From a virus: a stretch of DNA of 64,000 nt. Positions 32,369-39,933 of the stretch are shown in pieces. A program made the translations under genes and the position numbers. The notes beneath the pieces are model-generated. The model saw only the letters and a list, made by a program, of their open reading frames with translations, ran no database searches and had not been told where the DNA came from. The stretch is from positions 62,001 through 126,000 of IMG/VR virus record IMGVR_UViG_3300021354_000450. One strand, written 5' to 3'. Position 1 is the stretch's first letter. Each line of letters starts with the position of its first letter.

Positions 32369-32527
32369 ATGAGTTGTGGTTGCGGTCGTAGTCCAACAGG
32401 TGAGTGTTGCGGTTGGCATGGTTTATCTGAAGATGCTTATAGACAAAAATTAGCTGAGTATGATAATAAAAATGTCGAAGTTCAAACTGAAGTAAACAAC
32501 TCTGGAAATGATAGTGAGCAAGATTAA
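32369..32527 (+). CDS. Cys-rich 52-residue protein
   Basis: This short gene starts with MSCGCGRSPTGECCGWHGLS and continues with an acidic helix. Four Cys in the pattern CxCx8CC plus a His suggest a small metal site. It has a strong AGGAGG and its own promoter. The start block resembles small proteins of marine T4-like phages. It overlaps queE by 20 bases. Possibly a zinc-ribbon regulator or a partner of QueE; unproven. Confidence 0.65.
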   Translation: MSCGCGRSPTGECCGWHGLSEDAYRQKLAEYDNKNVEVQTEVNNSGNDSEQD

Positions 32528-33356
32528 AGTAGCGGAACTTTTCTACTCAATTCAAGGTGAAGGAAGATATATGGGAGTACCATCTATCTTCTTACGTACT
32601 TTTGGTTGTAATTTTTCTTGTAAGGGATTTGGTATGCTTCGAGGTAATATAAGTGAAGAATACTTGACTGTTAATCCAGAACTATATACAAAATACGATC
32701 AGCTGCCATTAGTTAGCACAGGATGTGATAGTTATGCAAGTTGGGATCCGAGATTTAAAAATCTTAGTCCTTTACTTGATACTGATGAAATTGCTGAAAG
32801 TATTATCGAAATGTTACCATTTAAAGAATGGCGTGATGAACATCTTGTGATTACAGGTGGTGAACCGTTATTAGGTTGGCAACGAGCTTTTCCTGATTTA
32901 CTTGACCATCCTAAAATGCAAGGATTAAAAGAAATTACATTTGAAACAAATGGTACTCAACCGTTGACTGATCAATTTAAATTGTATCTTTATAATTGGC
33001 AATTACAACAACCTGGAAGAGAAGTTACATTTAGTGTTAGTGCAAAATTAAGTGTAAGTGGTGAACATCCTGATCAAGCAATTCGTCCTGAGATTGTTTG
33101 TGGCTATGAAGATGTTGGATATACTTATCTTAAATTTGTTGTTGCATCTGAAGAAGATGCAGAAGAAGCATTAGAAGCAGTTGACATTTACCGTGCCGAA
33201 GGATTCATTGGGCCAGTTTATTTAATGCCCGTCGGTGGTGTTGAAAGTGTTTATACTTTAAATAATCGCACAGTTGCAGAATTAGCAATGAAAATAGGGT
33301 TAAGATATAGTGATAGATTACAAGTGCCGTTGTTCAAGAACGCGTGGAGTACATAA
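32508..33356 (+). CDS. queE: QueE, 7-carboxy-7-deazaguanine synthase (radical SAM) with altered Cys motif
   Basis: The 282-residue protein starts AELFYSIQGEGRYMGVPSIFLR, the QueE signature, and has CNFSC (Cys34, Cys38) and then, 34 residues later, GCDSYASWD (Cys73), equivalent to the CDTKHTW block of bacterial QueE. The motif is therefore CX3CX34C instead of CX3CX2C. VITGGEPLL (SAM site) and ETNGTQPL follow. It makes 7-carboxy-7-deazaguanine from the QueD product. No queC is found in the window. It overlaps the Cys-rich gene. Confidence 0.88.
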   Translation: MIVSKIKVAELFYSIQGEGRYMGVPSIFLRTFGCNFSCKGFGMLRGNISEEYLTVNPELYTKYDQLPLVSTGCDSYASWDPRFKNLSPLLDTDEIAESIIEMLPFKEWRDEHLVITGGEPLLGWQRAFPDLLDHPKMQGLKEITFETNGTQPLTDQFKLYLYNWQLQQPGREVTFSVSAKLSVSGEHPDQAIRPEIVCGYEDVGYTYLKFVVASEEDAEEALEAVDIYRAEGFIGPVYLMPVGGVESVYTLNNRTVAELAMKIGLRYSDRLQVPLFKNAWST

Positions 33357-33758
33357 ATGATATTAGATGGAATATTTGATCTTTGGAACAATTATCGTTC
33401 TAAAAGAAAAGCAAAAAAAGAAGCAAAGAAATACAGAACAGCTAAAACAGACGAAGTTAAAGATCCGAAAACTCAAGCAACTGAGAATAACGAACCGTGG
33501 GTTACTGTTTTAAAAACACATGTTGATCCAACAAGTCCACGTAATGGGTTTTTTGAACTTGATTGGAATGAACAGTTTGTTTCAATGTTGCGTGGTAATG
33601 GTTATACTGGGGTTACTGAAGAAGAAATTGTAGACCAATGGTTTAGTGATCTTTGTAGAGAAGTAGGTAGTGAAGAAAATGTTCCTGGATTAGATCGTAG
33701 AGGATCTGGGTACATTAATGTAAACAAATTAAGCAACGGCAGAAGCGAGGTAAGTTGA
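33357..33758 (+). CDS. Conserved hypothetical phage protein
   Basis: The 133-residue protein begins directly after queE. The N-terminal 40 residues are Lys/Ala-rich helix; the rest has PWVTVLKTHVDPTSPRNGFFELDW and EEEIVDQWFSDLCREVG, a block I recognise in small conserved proteins of many large phages. No enzyme motif. It may be independent of the modification pathway. Confidence 0.65.
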   Translation: MILDGIFDLWNNYRSKRKAKKEAKKYRTAKTDEVKDPKTQATENNEPWVTVLKTHVDPTSPRNGFFELDWNEQFVSMLRGNGYTGVTEEEIVDQWFSDLCREVGSEENVPGLDRRGSGYINVNKLSNGRSEVS

Positions 33759-34016
33759 TTAAATAGAAACTATAATATATCCTTTATAGCTTTTTCCTAA
33801 TTTTGCATTTTTATGAATTGTGTCTTTTGATTGCGGTCCTCGTTGTCTATTACGTTCTCCAATCTGCTGTTTTTCCTCTTCAGACCACATTTGTTTACCT
33901 TTATTCCACGGAATTCTTCCTTTACCTGCTTCACTGATACGTTTTCGTACTTCTTCACTTTGGCGTCCACCGTCACCACATTCATTTATATTAAAGTTGA
34001 CTTTTCCTGAAATATA
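33759..34016 (-). pseudogene. NUMOD3 homing-endonuclease remnant
   Basis: On the - strand an 84-codon open stretch without any plausible start codon reads NECGDGGRQSEEVRKRISEA, then IPWNKGKQMWSEEEKQQIGE and RGPQSKD, the NUMOD3 DNA-binding motif (IPWNKGK.WS.EEK) found in GIY-YIG and HNH homing endonucleases. The nuclease part is missing and a stop closes the frame upstream (34017-34019). It fills most of the intergenic gap before the FEN gene. Likely the leftover C-terminal piece of a lost mobile element. Confidence 0.75.
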
Positions 34017-34025
34017 TTATATAAT
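33997..34025 (+). promoter_or_regulatory. Sigma70-type promoter of the FEN nuclease gene
   Basis: TTGACT (33997-34002), 17-base spacer, TATAAT (34020-34025). Transcription from about 34032 favours the ATG at 34055 over that at 34037. Confidence 0.8.
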
Positions 34026-34054
34026 GTATTTTTTTAATGAAGAGAAGTAACTAC

Positions 34055-35047
34055 ATGAACAGAACATTTTTAATTATTGATGCGGCTAATTTATTTTATC
34101 GAAGTAGGCATTCAGTTAGAGGAACTTCTGAAGAAAAAGTAGCAATGTCATTACATATCATCTTATCATCAATAGCAAAATGTTGGCGTGAACAAAAAGC
34201 AAACCATTGTGTCATTGCATTAGAAGGTCGAAGTTGGCGTAAAGACTATTACGAACCGTATAAAAGAAATAGACAAGTTGCTCGTGATGCCTTAAGTCCA
34301 AAAGATGCAGAAGAAGACAAAGTGTTTTGGGAAACGTTTGATGACTTTAAAACATTTATTCAAGAAAAAACAAATTGCACCGTATTACAAAATCCTCAAT
34401 TAGAAGCAGACGATTTAATTGCAGGTTGGATTAAAGCTCATCCAAATGATAATCATGTTATTATTAGTACAGATGGCGATTTTGCACAACTAATTGCTCC
34501 GAATGTTCGTCAATACAACGGTGTTAGTCAAGTAACAACTACACACGAAGGCTATTTTGATGAAAAAGGTAAACGTGTTAAAGACAAAAAAACAGGGTTA
34601 GAAAAACCTGCACCGGACCCAGAATGGCTGTTATTTGAAAAATGTATGCGTGGCGACACAAGTGATAATGTGTTTAGTGCATATCCAGGTGTTCGTACAA
34701 AAGGTACAAAAAATAAAATTGGTTTACTTGAAGCATACGCTGATCGTAAAACAAAAGGGTTTAATTGGAATAACATGATGTTGCAAAAATGGGTTGATCA
34801 TGAAGGAGTTGAACATAGGGTTCTTGATGATTATGCTCGTAATGTTACCTTATGTGATTTAACTGCTCAACCAGGTATTATTCAATTAGAAATTAAAGAT
34901 ACAATTCAGAATGAAATTGATAAAGAAAAGAATATTAGTCAAGTTGGTATTAGATTAATGAAATTCTGTGGATCTTATGATCTAGTTAAAGTATCTGAAC
35001 AAATAACTTCATTTGTTGAACCTTTAAATGCAAGGTATCATCAATGA
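34055..35047 (+). CDS. rnh: 5'-3' exonuclease / RNase H, T4 Rnh-like (FEN family)
   Basis: From the ATG at 34055 the product has 330 residues with the FEN pattern: FLIIDAANLFYRSRH (first metal Asp), YKRNRQ, LEADDLIAGW, STDGDFAQLI and GDTSDNVF. T4 Rnh removes RNA primers from lagging-strand fragments and works with the phage replisome. The start follows the promoter at 33997 with AGAGAAG as ribosome binding site. It overlaps the next gene by ATGA. Confidence 0.92.
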   Translation: MNRTFLIIDAANLFYRSRHSVRGTSEEKVAMSLHIILSSIAKCWREQKANHCVIALEGRSWRKDYYEPYKRNRQVARDALSPKDAEEDKVFWETFDDFKTFIQEKTNCTVLQNPQLEADDLIAGWIKAHPNDNHVIISTDGDFAQLIAPNVRQYNGVSQVTTTHEGYFDEKGKRVKDKKTGLEKPAPDPEWLLFEKCMRGDTSDNVFSAYPGVRTKGTKNKIGLLEAYADRKTKGFNWNNMMLQKWVDHEGVEHRVLDDYARNVTLCDLTAQPGIIQLEIKDTIQNEIDKEKNISQVGIRLMKFCGSYDLVKVSEQITSFVEPLNARYHQ

Positions 35048-35514
35048 CTACAATAGCAAAAGTATTAGTTCCGAATAAATTTTGGATAATCGAAAATGAT
35101 GGAGAAAAGTTTGGAACACTTAGCAAAGAGAAAAAAGGATATAGTATTCTTTGCAAAGGTCAAAAAATTGAATTTCATGATTTAACTGAAATTAAAGAAC
35201 GTTTTGGTATTACAATTGATCAAAGCGAAATTAAAAAAGAAAAGAAAACTCTTTCAAATGACATTTATGGTTTTCCGGTAAATGGTCGGGCATACGAACC
35301 ACTTTGGAATGTTCAGAAAAAATTACCAATATATGCAAAAAGTGGAAAAAGTAAAAGTTTATATTGTGCAGGATATTATGTTATTCAATTCCGTAAAGGT
35401 TGGGTTAAATCATTTTGCCCAAAACTAATAACGCTCGATCGGTATCCTTTTAAAGGTCCATTTAAAACTGAGTTTGAAATGCGTTCTATATTAAACAATG
35501 TGAGTAAAGCCTAA
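35044..35514 (+). CDS. Hypothetical protein
   Basis: The 156-residue protein overlaps the FEN gene by ATGA. It has a beta-rich N-terminal half (VPNKFWIIENDGEKFGTLSK) and a C-terminal block GYYVIQFRKGWVKSFCPKL with FKTEFEMRSIL. I recognise related short proteins in marine T4-like phages but no function. No catalytic motif seen. Confidence 0.6.
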   Translation: MTTIAKVLVPNKFWIIENDGEKFGTLSKEKKGYSILCKGQKIEFHDLTEIKERFGITIDQSEIKKEKKTLSNDIYGFPVNGRAYEPLWNVQKKLPIYAKSGKSKSLYCAGYYVIQFRKGWVKSFCPKLITLDRYPFKGPFKTEFEMRSILNNVSKA

Positions 35515-35741
35515 TGAATCAACCATTGAACACATTACCAATCGAAATGTACTTAGAAAAGGTCAGAATCGCACGAAAAAGTGGTCAAAAGAGCATCAAT
35601 TTGTCAATAAATGATGCTTCTTTGTTAGAAGATAGTTTAGCTGTAGTAATGACACGTCTTGCAGGCAATTTTGATGAAATAATTAGAAATAATCAACAAA
35701 GTGACGATATTGTTATTAAGATGGATGGCGGAGGTTTATAA
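35514..35741 (+). CDS. Small conserved hypothetical protein
   Basis: The 75-residue protein begins at the last base of the preceding stop. It has ARKSGQKSINLSINDASLLEDSLAVVMTRLA, a helix-rich block shared with hypothetical proteins of marine T4-like phages, and an acidic end. No function known. Confidence 0.6.
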   Translation: MNQPLNTLPIEMYLEKVRIARKSGQKSINLSINDASLLEDSLAVVMTRLAGNFDEIIRNNQQSDDIVIKMDGGGL

Positions 35742-35747
35742 AAACAA

Positions 35748-35780
35748 GATAAATAACTGCGTATATTAAGGAGGATACGC
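35748..35780 (+). promoter_or_regulatory. Late-promoter motif followed by a hairpin that displays the RBS in its loop
   Basis: GATAAATA (35748-35755) is followed by GCGTAT (35759-35764) and ATACGC (35775-35780), a 6-bp stem whose 10-base loop contains AAGGAGG. The ATG is at 35784. The RBS is presented in the loop, a possible translation switch. Confidence 0.5.
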
Positions 35781-35783
35781 ATA

Positions 35784-36071
35784 ATGGCGCGGCCAAAACC
35801 TAAAGTATTAATCGAAGTAACGAGCAAAAAAACATATAAGACTGAACAGGTATTAGAAGCTGAAGCTATTTGGGCTGTATTTTATCAAGGTAAACCTGTT
35901 AACTTAAAAACAACAAGTTTAATTGCACAACAAGTAGGTCCTAAGTACAAAAAAATATCATTTTCAAACTCCGGTCATGCTATTAATCTTGCAGAAAAAC
36001 TTAATAAAATGTTTAACTGCACAGATTTTTCAGTGTTTAAATTAACAACGGGTGAAGAACTTAAGCAATGA
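35784..36071 (+). CDS. Small hypothetical protein with hairpin-presented RBS
   Basis: The 95-residue protein has a basic start (MARPKPKVLIEVTSKKTYK) and AIWAVFYQGKPVNLKT, then a helical end. Related proteins occur in marine T4-like phages. Its leader carries a late-type promoter motif and a hairpin with the Shine-Dalgarno in the loop. It overlaps the next gene by ATGA. Unknown function. Confidence 0.6.
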   Translation: MARPKPKVLIEVTSKKTYKTEQVLEAEAIWAVFYQGKPVNLKTTSLIAQQVGPKYKKISFSNSGHAINLAEKLNKMFNCTDFSVFKLTTGEELKQ

Positions 36072-36454
36072 ACTTTAAAAAACCGTTAACCAAACTTGTT
36101 TGTACACAGCTAGGATGGTTAACAGATCTAAAAACTTTTCAAAAATGTTATAACCTAATTTGGCAAAATCCACGTGACAAAGATCAAGGTGGGATGCGAT
36201 TAACTGATCAAGGTTTTACAATCTTTACTGAAAAAATGGAAATGAAATCATATGAAATTCAGTTTCCAAAAGACTTAATATTTACAAATCAAGTTTTAGT
36301 TTGGTTAGATCGTTTTATTGACGGTCCTTATTATATCACAAAATCTTCAATTATTGTTTTTAAAGAAAAAACCGCTGTTCAGTTAATATTGTTTAACGGA
36401 GATATCCAAAGATTTGGACAAGCAAAAATAATGTCTTTGGAAAATAATTCTTAA
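36068..36454 (+). CDS. Hypothetical protein
   Basis: The 128-residue protein has an aromatic-rich alpha/beta composition, with YNLIWQNPRDKDQGGMRLT and VLVWLDRFIDGPYYIT as the most conserved-looking segments. I recognise it as a short conserved protein of marine T4-like phages without known role. Coupled to the previous gene by ATGA; ends just before the moxR promoter. Confidence 0.6.
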   Translation: MNFKKPLTKLVCTQLGWLTDLKTFQKCYNLIWQNPRDKDQGGMRLTDQGFTIFTEKMEMKSYEIQFPKDLIFTNQVLVWLDRFIDGPYYITKSSIIVFKEKTAVQLILFNGDIQRFGQAKIMSLENNS

Positions 36455-36462
36455 ATCTTTTC

Positions 36463-36491
36463 TTGACTTTTACCACAGTTGGTCTTATAAT
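36463..36491 (+). promoter_or_regulatory. Sigma70-type promoter of the MoxR gene
   Basis: TTGACT (36463-36468), 17-base spacer, TATAAT (36486-36491), continuing as CTTATAATATACACATA, identical to the sequence at the VWA-gene promoter (38152-38168). Confidence 0.85.
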
Positions 36492-36547
36492 ATACACATA
36501 TTAAAGAAACAACAAATTTTTAAATCCTTAACACAGAGAGAAATAAA

Positions 36548-37630
36548 ATGGCTGAATCAGTAAGTTCAAATCGTACTCAAACTCCAAACGAAGCAAAGGC
36601 AGCAATTCGAAAATGTTTTGCAATTAAGCGTCCAGTATTCTTATGGGGTGCACCTGGAATTGGAAAATCAGATATTGTTAAGCAAATTGCGGCTGAAACT
36701 AATCGTGAGGTTATTGATATTCGGTTAAGTTTATGGGAACCAACAGATATTAAAGGTATTCCATTTTATAATCCAGAACTGCATACAATGCAATGGGCGG
36801 CTCCTTCGGAATTACCAAGTGACCCAAATTCAACTGCTATTTTATTTTTAGATGAGCTTAATTCAGCAGCTCCTGCAACACAAGCGGCAGCATATCAGCT
36901 TATTTTAGATGGTCGCGTTGGTACTTATCGTTTACCTAAAGGTGTTAGCATTGTAGCGGCAGGTAACCGTGAAAGTGATAAAGGTGTTACCTACAGAATG
37001 CCTGCTCCGTTAGCAAATAGATTCTTACACTTAGAATTAAAAACTAATTTTGACGATTGGCAAGAATGGGCTGTTAAAAACAAAGTTCATGAACAAGTTG
37101 TTGGTTATATCGGTTTTGCTAAACAAGATTTATATGACTTTGATCCAAGAAGTTCAAGCCGTTCGTTTGCAACTCCTCGCTCTTGGAGCTTTGTATCAGC
37201 ATTATTAGGTGATGATGATTTATCAGAAGGTACTTTAACTGATTTAGTTGCAGGTGCGATTGGTGACGGGTTAGCTGTAAAATTTATGGCGCATCGTAAA
37301 ATTGCAAATCAACTTCCTAAACCAGAAGAAATTTTGCAAGGTGTAGTTAGAAAATTAGACATTAAAGAAATTTCAGCAATGTATTCTTTAACAATCTCAA
37401 TGTGCTATGAATTACAAACTGCACATGAGAAAAAAGTTAAAAATTGGAATGACATGGCAGATTGTTTCTTCCGTTTTATGATGGACAATTTCCCAACTGA
37501 ATTGGTTGTAATGGGTGCAAAAGTTGCATTAACACAATATGCATTACCGTTTGATGCATCCAAACTAAAAAGTTTTGATGAGTTTCACGAAAAATACGGC
37601 AAATACATTATTTCAGCAATGGAGAACTAA
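36548..37630 (+). CDS. MoxR-type AAA+ ATPase
   Basis: The 360-residue protein has Walker A GAPGIGKS (34-41), Walker B AILFLDELN (about 94-102), the MoxR-type sensor I segment AAGNRESDKG and ANRFLHLEL with the arginine finger. MoxR ATPases work with VWA-domain partners to remodel or activate other proteins (as RavA-ViaA). The VWA partner is at 38190, under the same type of promoter. The target in phage infection is unknown. Confidence 0.9.
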   Translation: MAESVSSNRTQTPNEAKAAIRKCFAIKRPVFLWGAPGIGKSDIVKQIAAETNREVIDIRLSLWEPTDIKGIPFYNPELHTMQWAAPSELPSDPNSTAILFLDELNSAAPATQAAAYQLILDGRVGTYRLPKGVSIVAAGNRESDKGVTYRMPAPLANRFLHLELKTNFDDWQEWAVKNKVHEQVVGYIGFAKQDLYDFDPRSSSRSFATPRSWSFVSALLGDDDLSEGTLTDLVAGAIGDGLAVKFMAHRKIANQLPKPEEILQGVVRKLDIKEISAMYSLTISMCYELQTAHEKKVKNWNDMADCFFRFMMDNFPTELVVMGAKVALTQYALPFDASKLKSFDEFHEKYGKYIISAMEN

Positions 37631-37634
37631 AATT

Positions 37635-37661
37635 AATGGGCCTTACGGGGCCCATTTTTTT
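37635..37661 (+). terminator. Intrinsic terminator after the MoxR gene
   Basis: AATGGGCC (37635-37642) pairs with GGCCCATT (37649-37656) around a 6-base loop, with the last T of the stem leading into a T-run to about 37661. Confidence 0.85.
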
Positions 37662-37668
37662 GATACAT

Positions 37669-37941
37669 ATGATTAATTTAAATTTTTCTATTTCAAATCC
37701 ATGGAGCGATCGATGGAATGCAATTTGGTGTAAATCAGGAAGTCTTTGTAAATTTAAAGGGTGGGAATTTAATATATATAAAACACATTACCTAATTAAT
37801 GTAGATCTAAGTTTAAATGTTAGATGTGATCATGCAGGATTTCAAATTATGTTAGGTTTGTTTGGATATAGTGTAGAATTACATTTTTATGATTCTCGTC
37901 ACTGGAATTATGAAAATAATTGTTGGGAAGTTTATGATTGA
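37669..37941 (+). CDS. Small conserved phage protein
   Basis: I take the ATG at 37669, because an in-frame ATG at 37636 lies inside the terminator. The 90-residue product has NIYKTHYLINVDLSLNVR and CDHAGFQIMLGLFGYSVELHF with DSRHWNYENN, a block I recognise in small proteins of marine T4-like phages. It is probably expressed by read-through or an unrecognised promoter. Unknown function. Confidence 0.65.
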   Translation: MINLNFSISNPWSDRWNAIWCKSGSLCKFKGWEFNIYKTHYLINVDLSLNVRCDHAGFQIMLGLFGYSVELHFYDSRHWNYENNCWEVYD

Positions 37942-38134
37942 AAAAGATAAAGTTACATCAAATGATATTTTAATGTTAGGTAGTTCAGTAACAATAATTG
38001 AAGCTGAAATAGTCGGAAAAGTTGATGCAATTATTCAAGAACGCACAGGAATTTCGTACCGTATAAAATGGTGGAGTGGAAATACTAGATCTTCTATTTG
38101 GTGTTTACCTGATGAAATTATAATCAATGATTGA
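37934..38134 (+). CDS. Small hypothetical protein
   Basis: The ATG at 37934 overlaps the previous gene by eight bases and gives 66 residues. It has SVTIIEAEIVGKVDAIIQER and YRIKWWSGNTRSSIWCLPDE, suggestive of a small beta-barrel (SH3-like). The longer start at 37889 would overlap more. It ends just before the VWA-gene promoter. No known function. Confidence 0.55.
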   Translation: MIEKDKVTSNDILMLGSSVTIIEAEIVGKVDAIIQERTGISYRIKWWSGNTRSSIWCLPDEIIIND

Positions 38135-38159
38135 CAAAACATCAATTTGACCTTATAAT
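38131..38159 (+). promoter_or_regulatory. Consensus sigma70-type promoter of the VWA-metallopeptidase gene
   Basis: TTGACA (38131-38136), 17-base spacer, TATAAT (38154-38159). It shares CTTATAATATACACATA with the MoxR-gene promoter, so both genes should respond alike. Confidence 0.85.
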
Positions 38160-38189
38160 ATACACATACACTAACACAAAGGAATTAAA

Positions 38190-39398
38190 ATGGCAACAAT
38201 GAAACAAAAGAAAACTGAAAAAACACGTGAGTTTACTTCTGCAGAGAAAAACAAAGTTATCGAAAAACTTACCACTGCAAGAGTTGGTTTGCTTTTAAGA
38301 CATCCGTTTTTTGGTAACCTTGCAACACGATTAAAATTAGTTGATGCTAGTCATTGGTGCGAAACTCTTGCAACTGATGGAAGAACATTTTATTACAATG
38401 TTGGATTTGTTGATCGTCTTACTCCTAAACAAGCTGAATTTGGTTTTGCACATGAAGTATTACATAATGTGTTTGATCATATGGGTCGTCGAGATGGACG
38501 TGATCCAAAGCTTTCAAACATTGCGGCTGATTATGCAGTTAATCAAATTCTTAAAGATGAACGTATCGGAGAAGTTCCTGATTGGATTAAAATATTTCAA
38601 AATGACAAATATCGTAGTTGGTCATATGAACAAATTTACGCCGACCTTGACGAAAATGCAATTAAAATTGATTTTAATTCATTAGGTGAGTTATTTGATG
38701 AACATTTAGACGGAGATGAGGACGGTGACGGTCGTCCAAAATTAACTCCTGAAGAGAAAAAAGCAATACGTGATGAAATTAAAGAAGCTATGGTTTCGGC
38801 TGCACAATCTGCAGGTGCTGGTAAAGTTCCAGGTAGTATTGCTAGACTTATTTCAGATTTTACTGAACCAAAAATGGATTGGCGACAAATGTTGCGTATG
38901 AATATTCAAAGTATTCTAAAAAGCAATTTTAGTTTTAGTCGTCCAAATCGTAAATCACAGATGTGCGGTGCTATTTTGCCAGGCATGATGAATGAAGAAA
39001 CAATTGATGTTTGTTGTGCAATTGATATGTCAGGTTCTATTAGTGATAAAATGGGAAATGACTTTATCAGTGAAGTAAAAGGTATTATGGATGAATATCA
39101 AGATTTTAAATTAGATCTTTGGTGCTTTGATACACAAGTTTATAATCATGTAAAATTTAGTGGTGATAACGCAGGCGATATTTTAAATTATAAATGTATG
39201 GGCGGTGGTGGTACTGATTTTAATGCGAATTGGGAATTTATGAAAGAAAATGATATTAATCCAAAACGCTTTATTATGTTTACTGACGGTTATCCGTGCG
39301 GAAGTTGGGGTGATGAAGATTATTGTGAAACATTGTTTATTATTCACGGTGACGATTCCATAAATCCACCACACGGCCAGGTTGCTTATTATAAATAA
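38190..39398 (+). CDS. VWA-like domain protein with metallopeptidase motif (DUF2201 type)
   Basis: The 402-residue protein has an N-terminal zinc-peptidase-like domain with FAHEVLHNVFDH (HEVLH at 88-92, His97), an acidic linker, a helical middle, and a C-terminal VWA-like domain with CAIDMSGSIS (about 277-287, MIDAS-type DxSxS). This domain pair matches the family often encoded next to MoxR ATPases. The MoxR gene is 560 bases upstream with the same promoter sequence. Cofactor and target unknown; they may act as a chaperone-like pair. Confidence 0.88.
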   Translation: MATMKQKKTEKTREFTSAEKNKVIEKLTTARVGLLLRHPFFGNLATRLKLVDASHWCETLATDGRTFYYNVGFVDRLTPKQAEFGFAHEVLHNVFDHMGRRDGRDPKLSNIAADYAVNQILKDERIGEVPDWIKIFQNDKYRSWSYEQIYADLDENAIKIDFNSLGELFDEHLDGDEDGDGRPKLTPEEKKAIRDEIKEAMVSAAQSAGAGKVPGSIARLISDFTEPKMDWRQMLRMNIQSILKSNFSFSRPNRKSQMCGAILPGMMNEETIDVCCAIDMSGSISDKMGNDFISEVKGIMDEYQDFKLDLWCFDTQVYNHVKFSGDNAGDILNYKCMGGGGTDFNANWEFMKENDINPKRFIMFTDGYPCGSWGDEDYCETLFIIHGDDSINPPHGQVAYYK

Positions 39399-39410
39399 AG
39401 TAGGTACATA

Positions 39411-39686
39411 ATGGCATTAGTTAGAGGAACAATTAATCCACTAAATGTATTAGGAGCAAGGCGTTTAACTTTTATACCTAAACACTTTGCTTCTATGACA
39501 ATTAAAAATAATTGGGATAAAATAGACAGTTGGATTTATAAAAATTTAGATAGTAGATATGCAATCATTCAAGATTTAGAAGTTGATCAAAATAATAAAA
39601 TAGTTGAGATCCACAAATTAGGTGTTGAAGATCCAAAAGAACTAACTATATTAAGTTTATCATGTCCGTACTTAGACAAAAATTAA
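39411..39686 (+). CDS. Hypothetical protein downstream of the VWA gene
   Basis: The 91-residue protein begins 12 bases after the VWA gene. It contains RRLTFIPKHFASMTIKNNWD and DSWIYKNLDSRYAI, with an acidic C-terminal half. Probably in the same transcript as the VWA gene. Related small proteins exist in marine T4-like phages. No function. Confidence 0.6.
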   Translation: MALVRGTINPLNVLGARRLTFIPKHFASMTIKNNWDKIDSWIYKNLDSRYAIIQDLEVDQNNKIVEIHKLGVEDPKELTILSLSCPYLDKN

Positions 39687-39698
39687 TAGGAGAAAGAA

Positions 39699-39920
39699 AT
39701 GTCTGAACAAGAAAATCAAACAGCAGCAACTGAAACATCGCAACCTGAATTAACTATTCAAGATTTAGGTAACTTACGTGCAATTATCGATGTTGCAAGT
39801 CAACGTGGTGCATTTAAAGCTGCAGAACTTCAAGCGGTAGGAACAGCATTTAATAAATTAAATGATTTTTTAAATTCAGTTGCACCTGCACAAACTGAAG
39901 AAGATCAACCAACTGCCTAA
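39699..39920 (+). CDS. Small acidic helical protein
   Basis: The 73-residue protein has a Gln/Glu/Thr-rich start and a helical block LGNLRAIIDVASQRGAFKAAE that I recognise in marine T4-like phages. It has a good Shine-Dalgarno (AGGAGA). Probably co-transcribed with the next gene. Function unknown. Confidence 0.65.
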   Translation: MSEQENQTAATETSQPELTIQDLGNLRAIIDVASQRGAFKAAELQAVGTAFNKLNDFLNSVAPAQTEEDQPTA

Positions 39921-39933
39921 AAGGAGATCTTAA

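Noticed and set aside
33820-34050. Plus-strand 76-codon frame before the FEN gene
   Set aside because: It is the antisense of the NUMOD3 remnant and runs through the promoter at 33997-34025; no ribosome binding site.
37636-37668. Earlier ATG for the gene at 37669
   Set aside because: It lies in the stem of the MoxR terminator.
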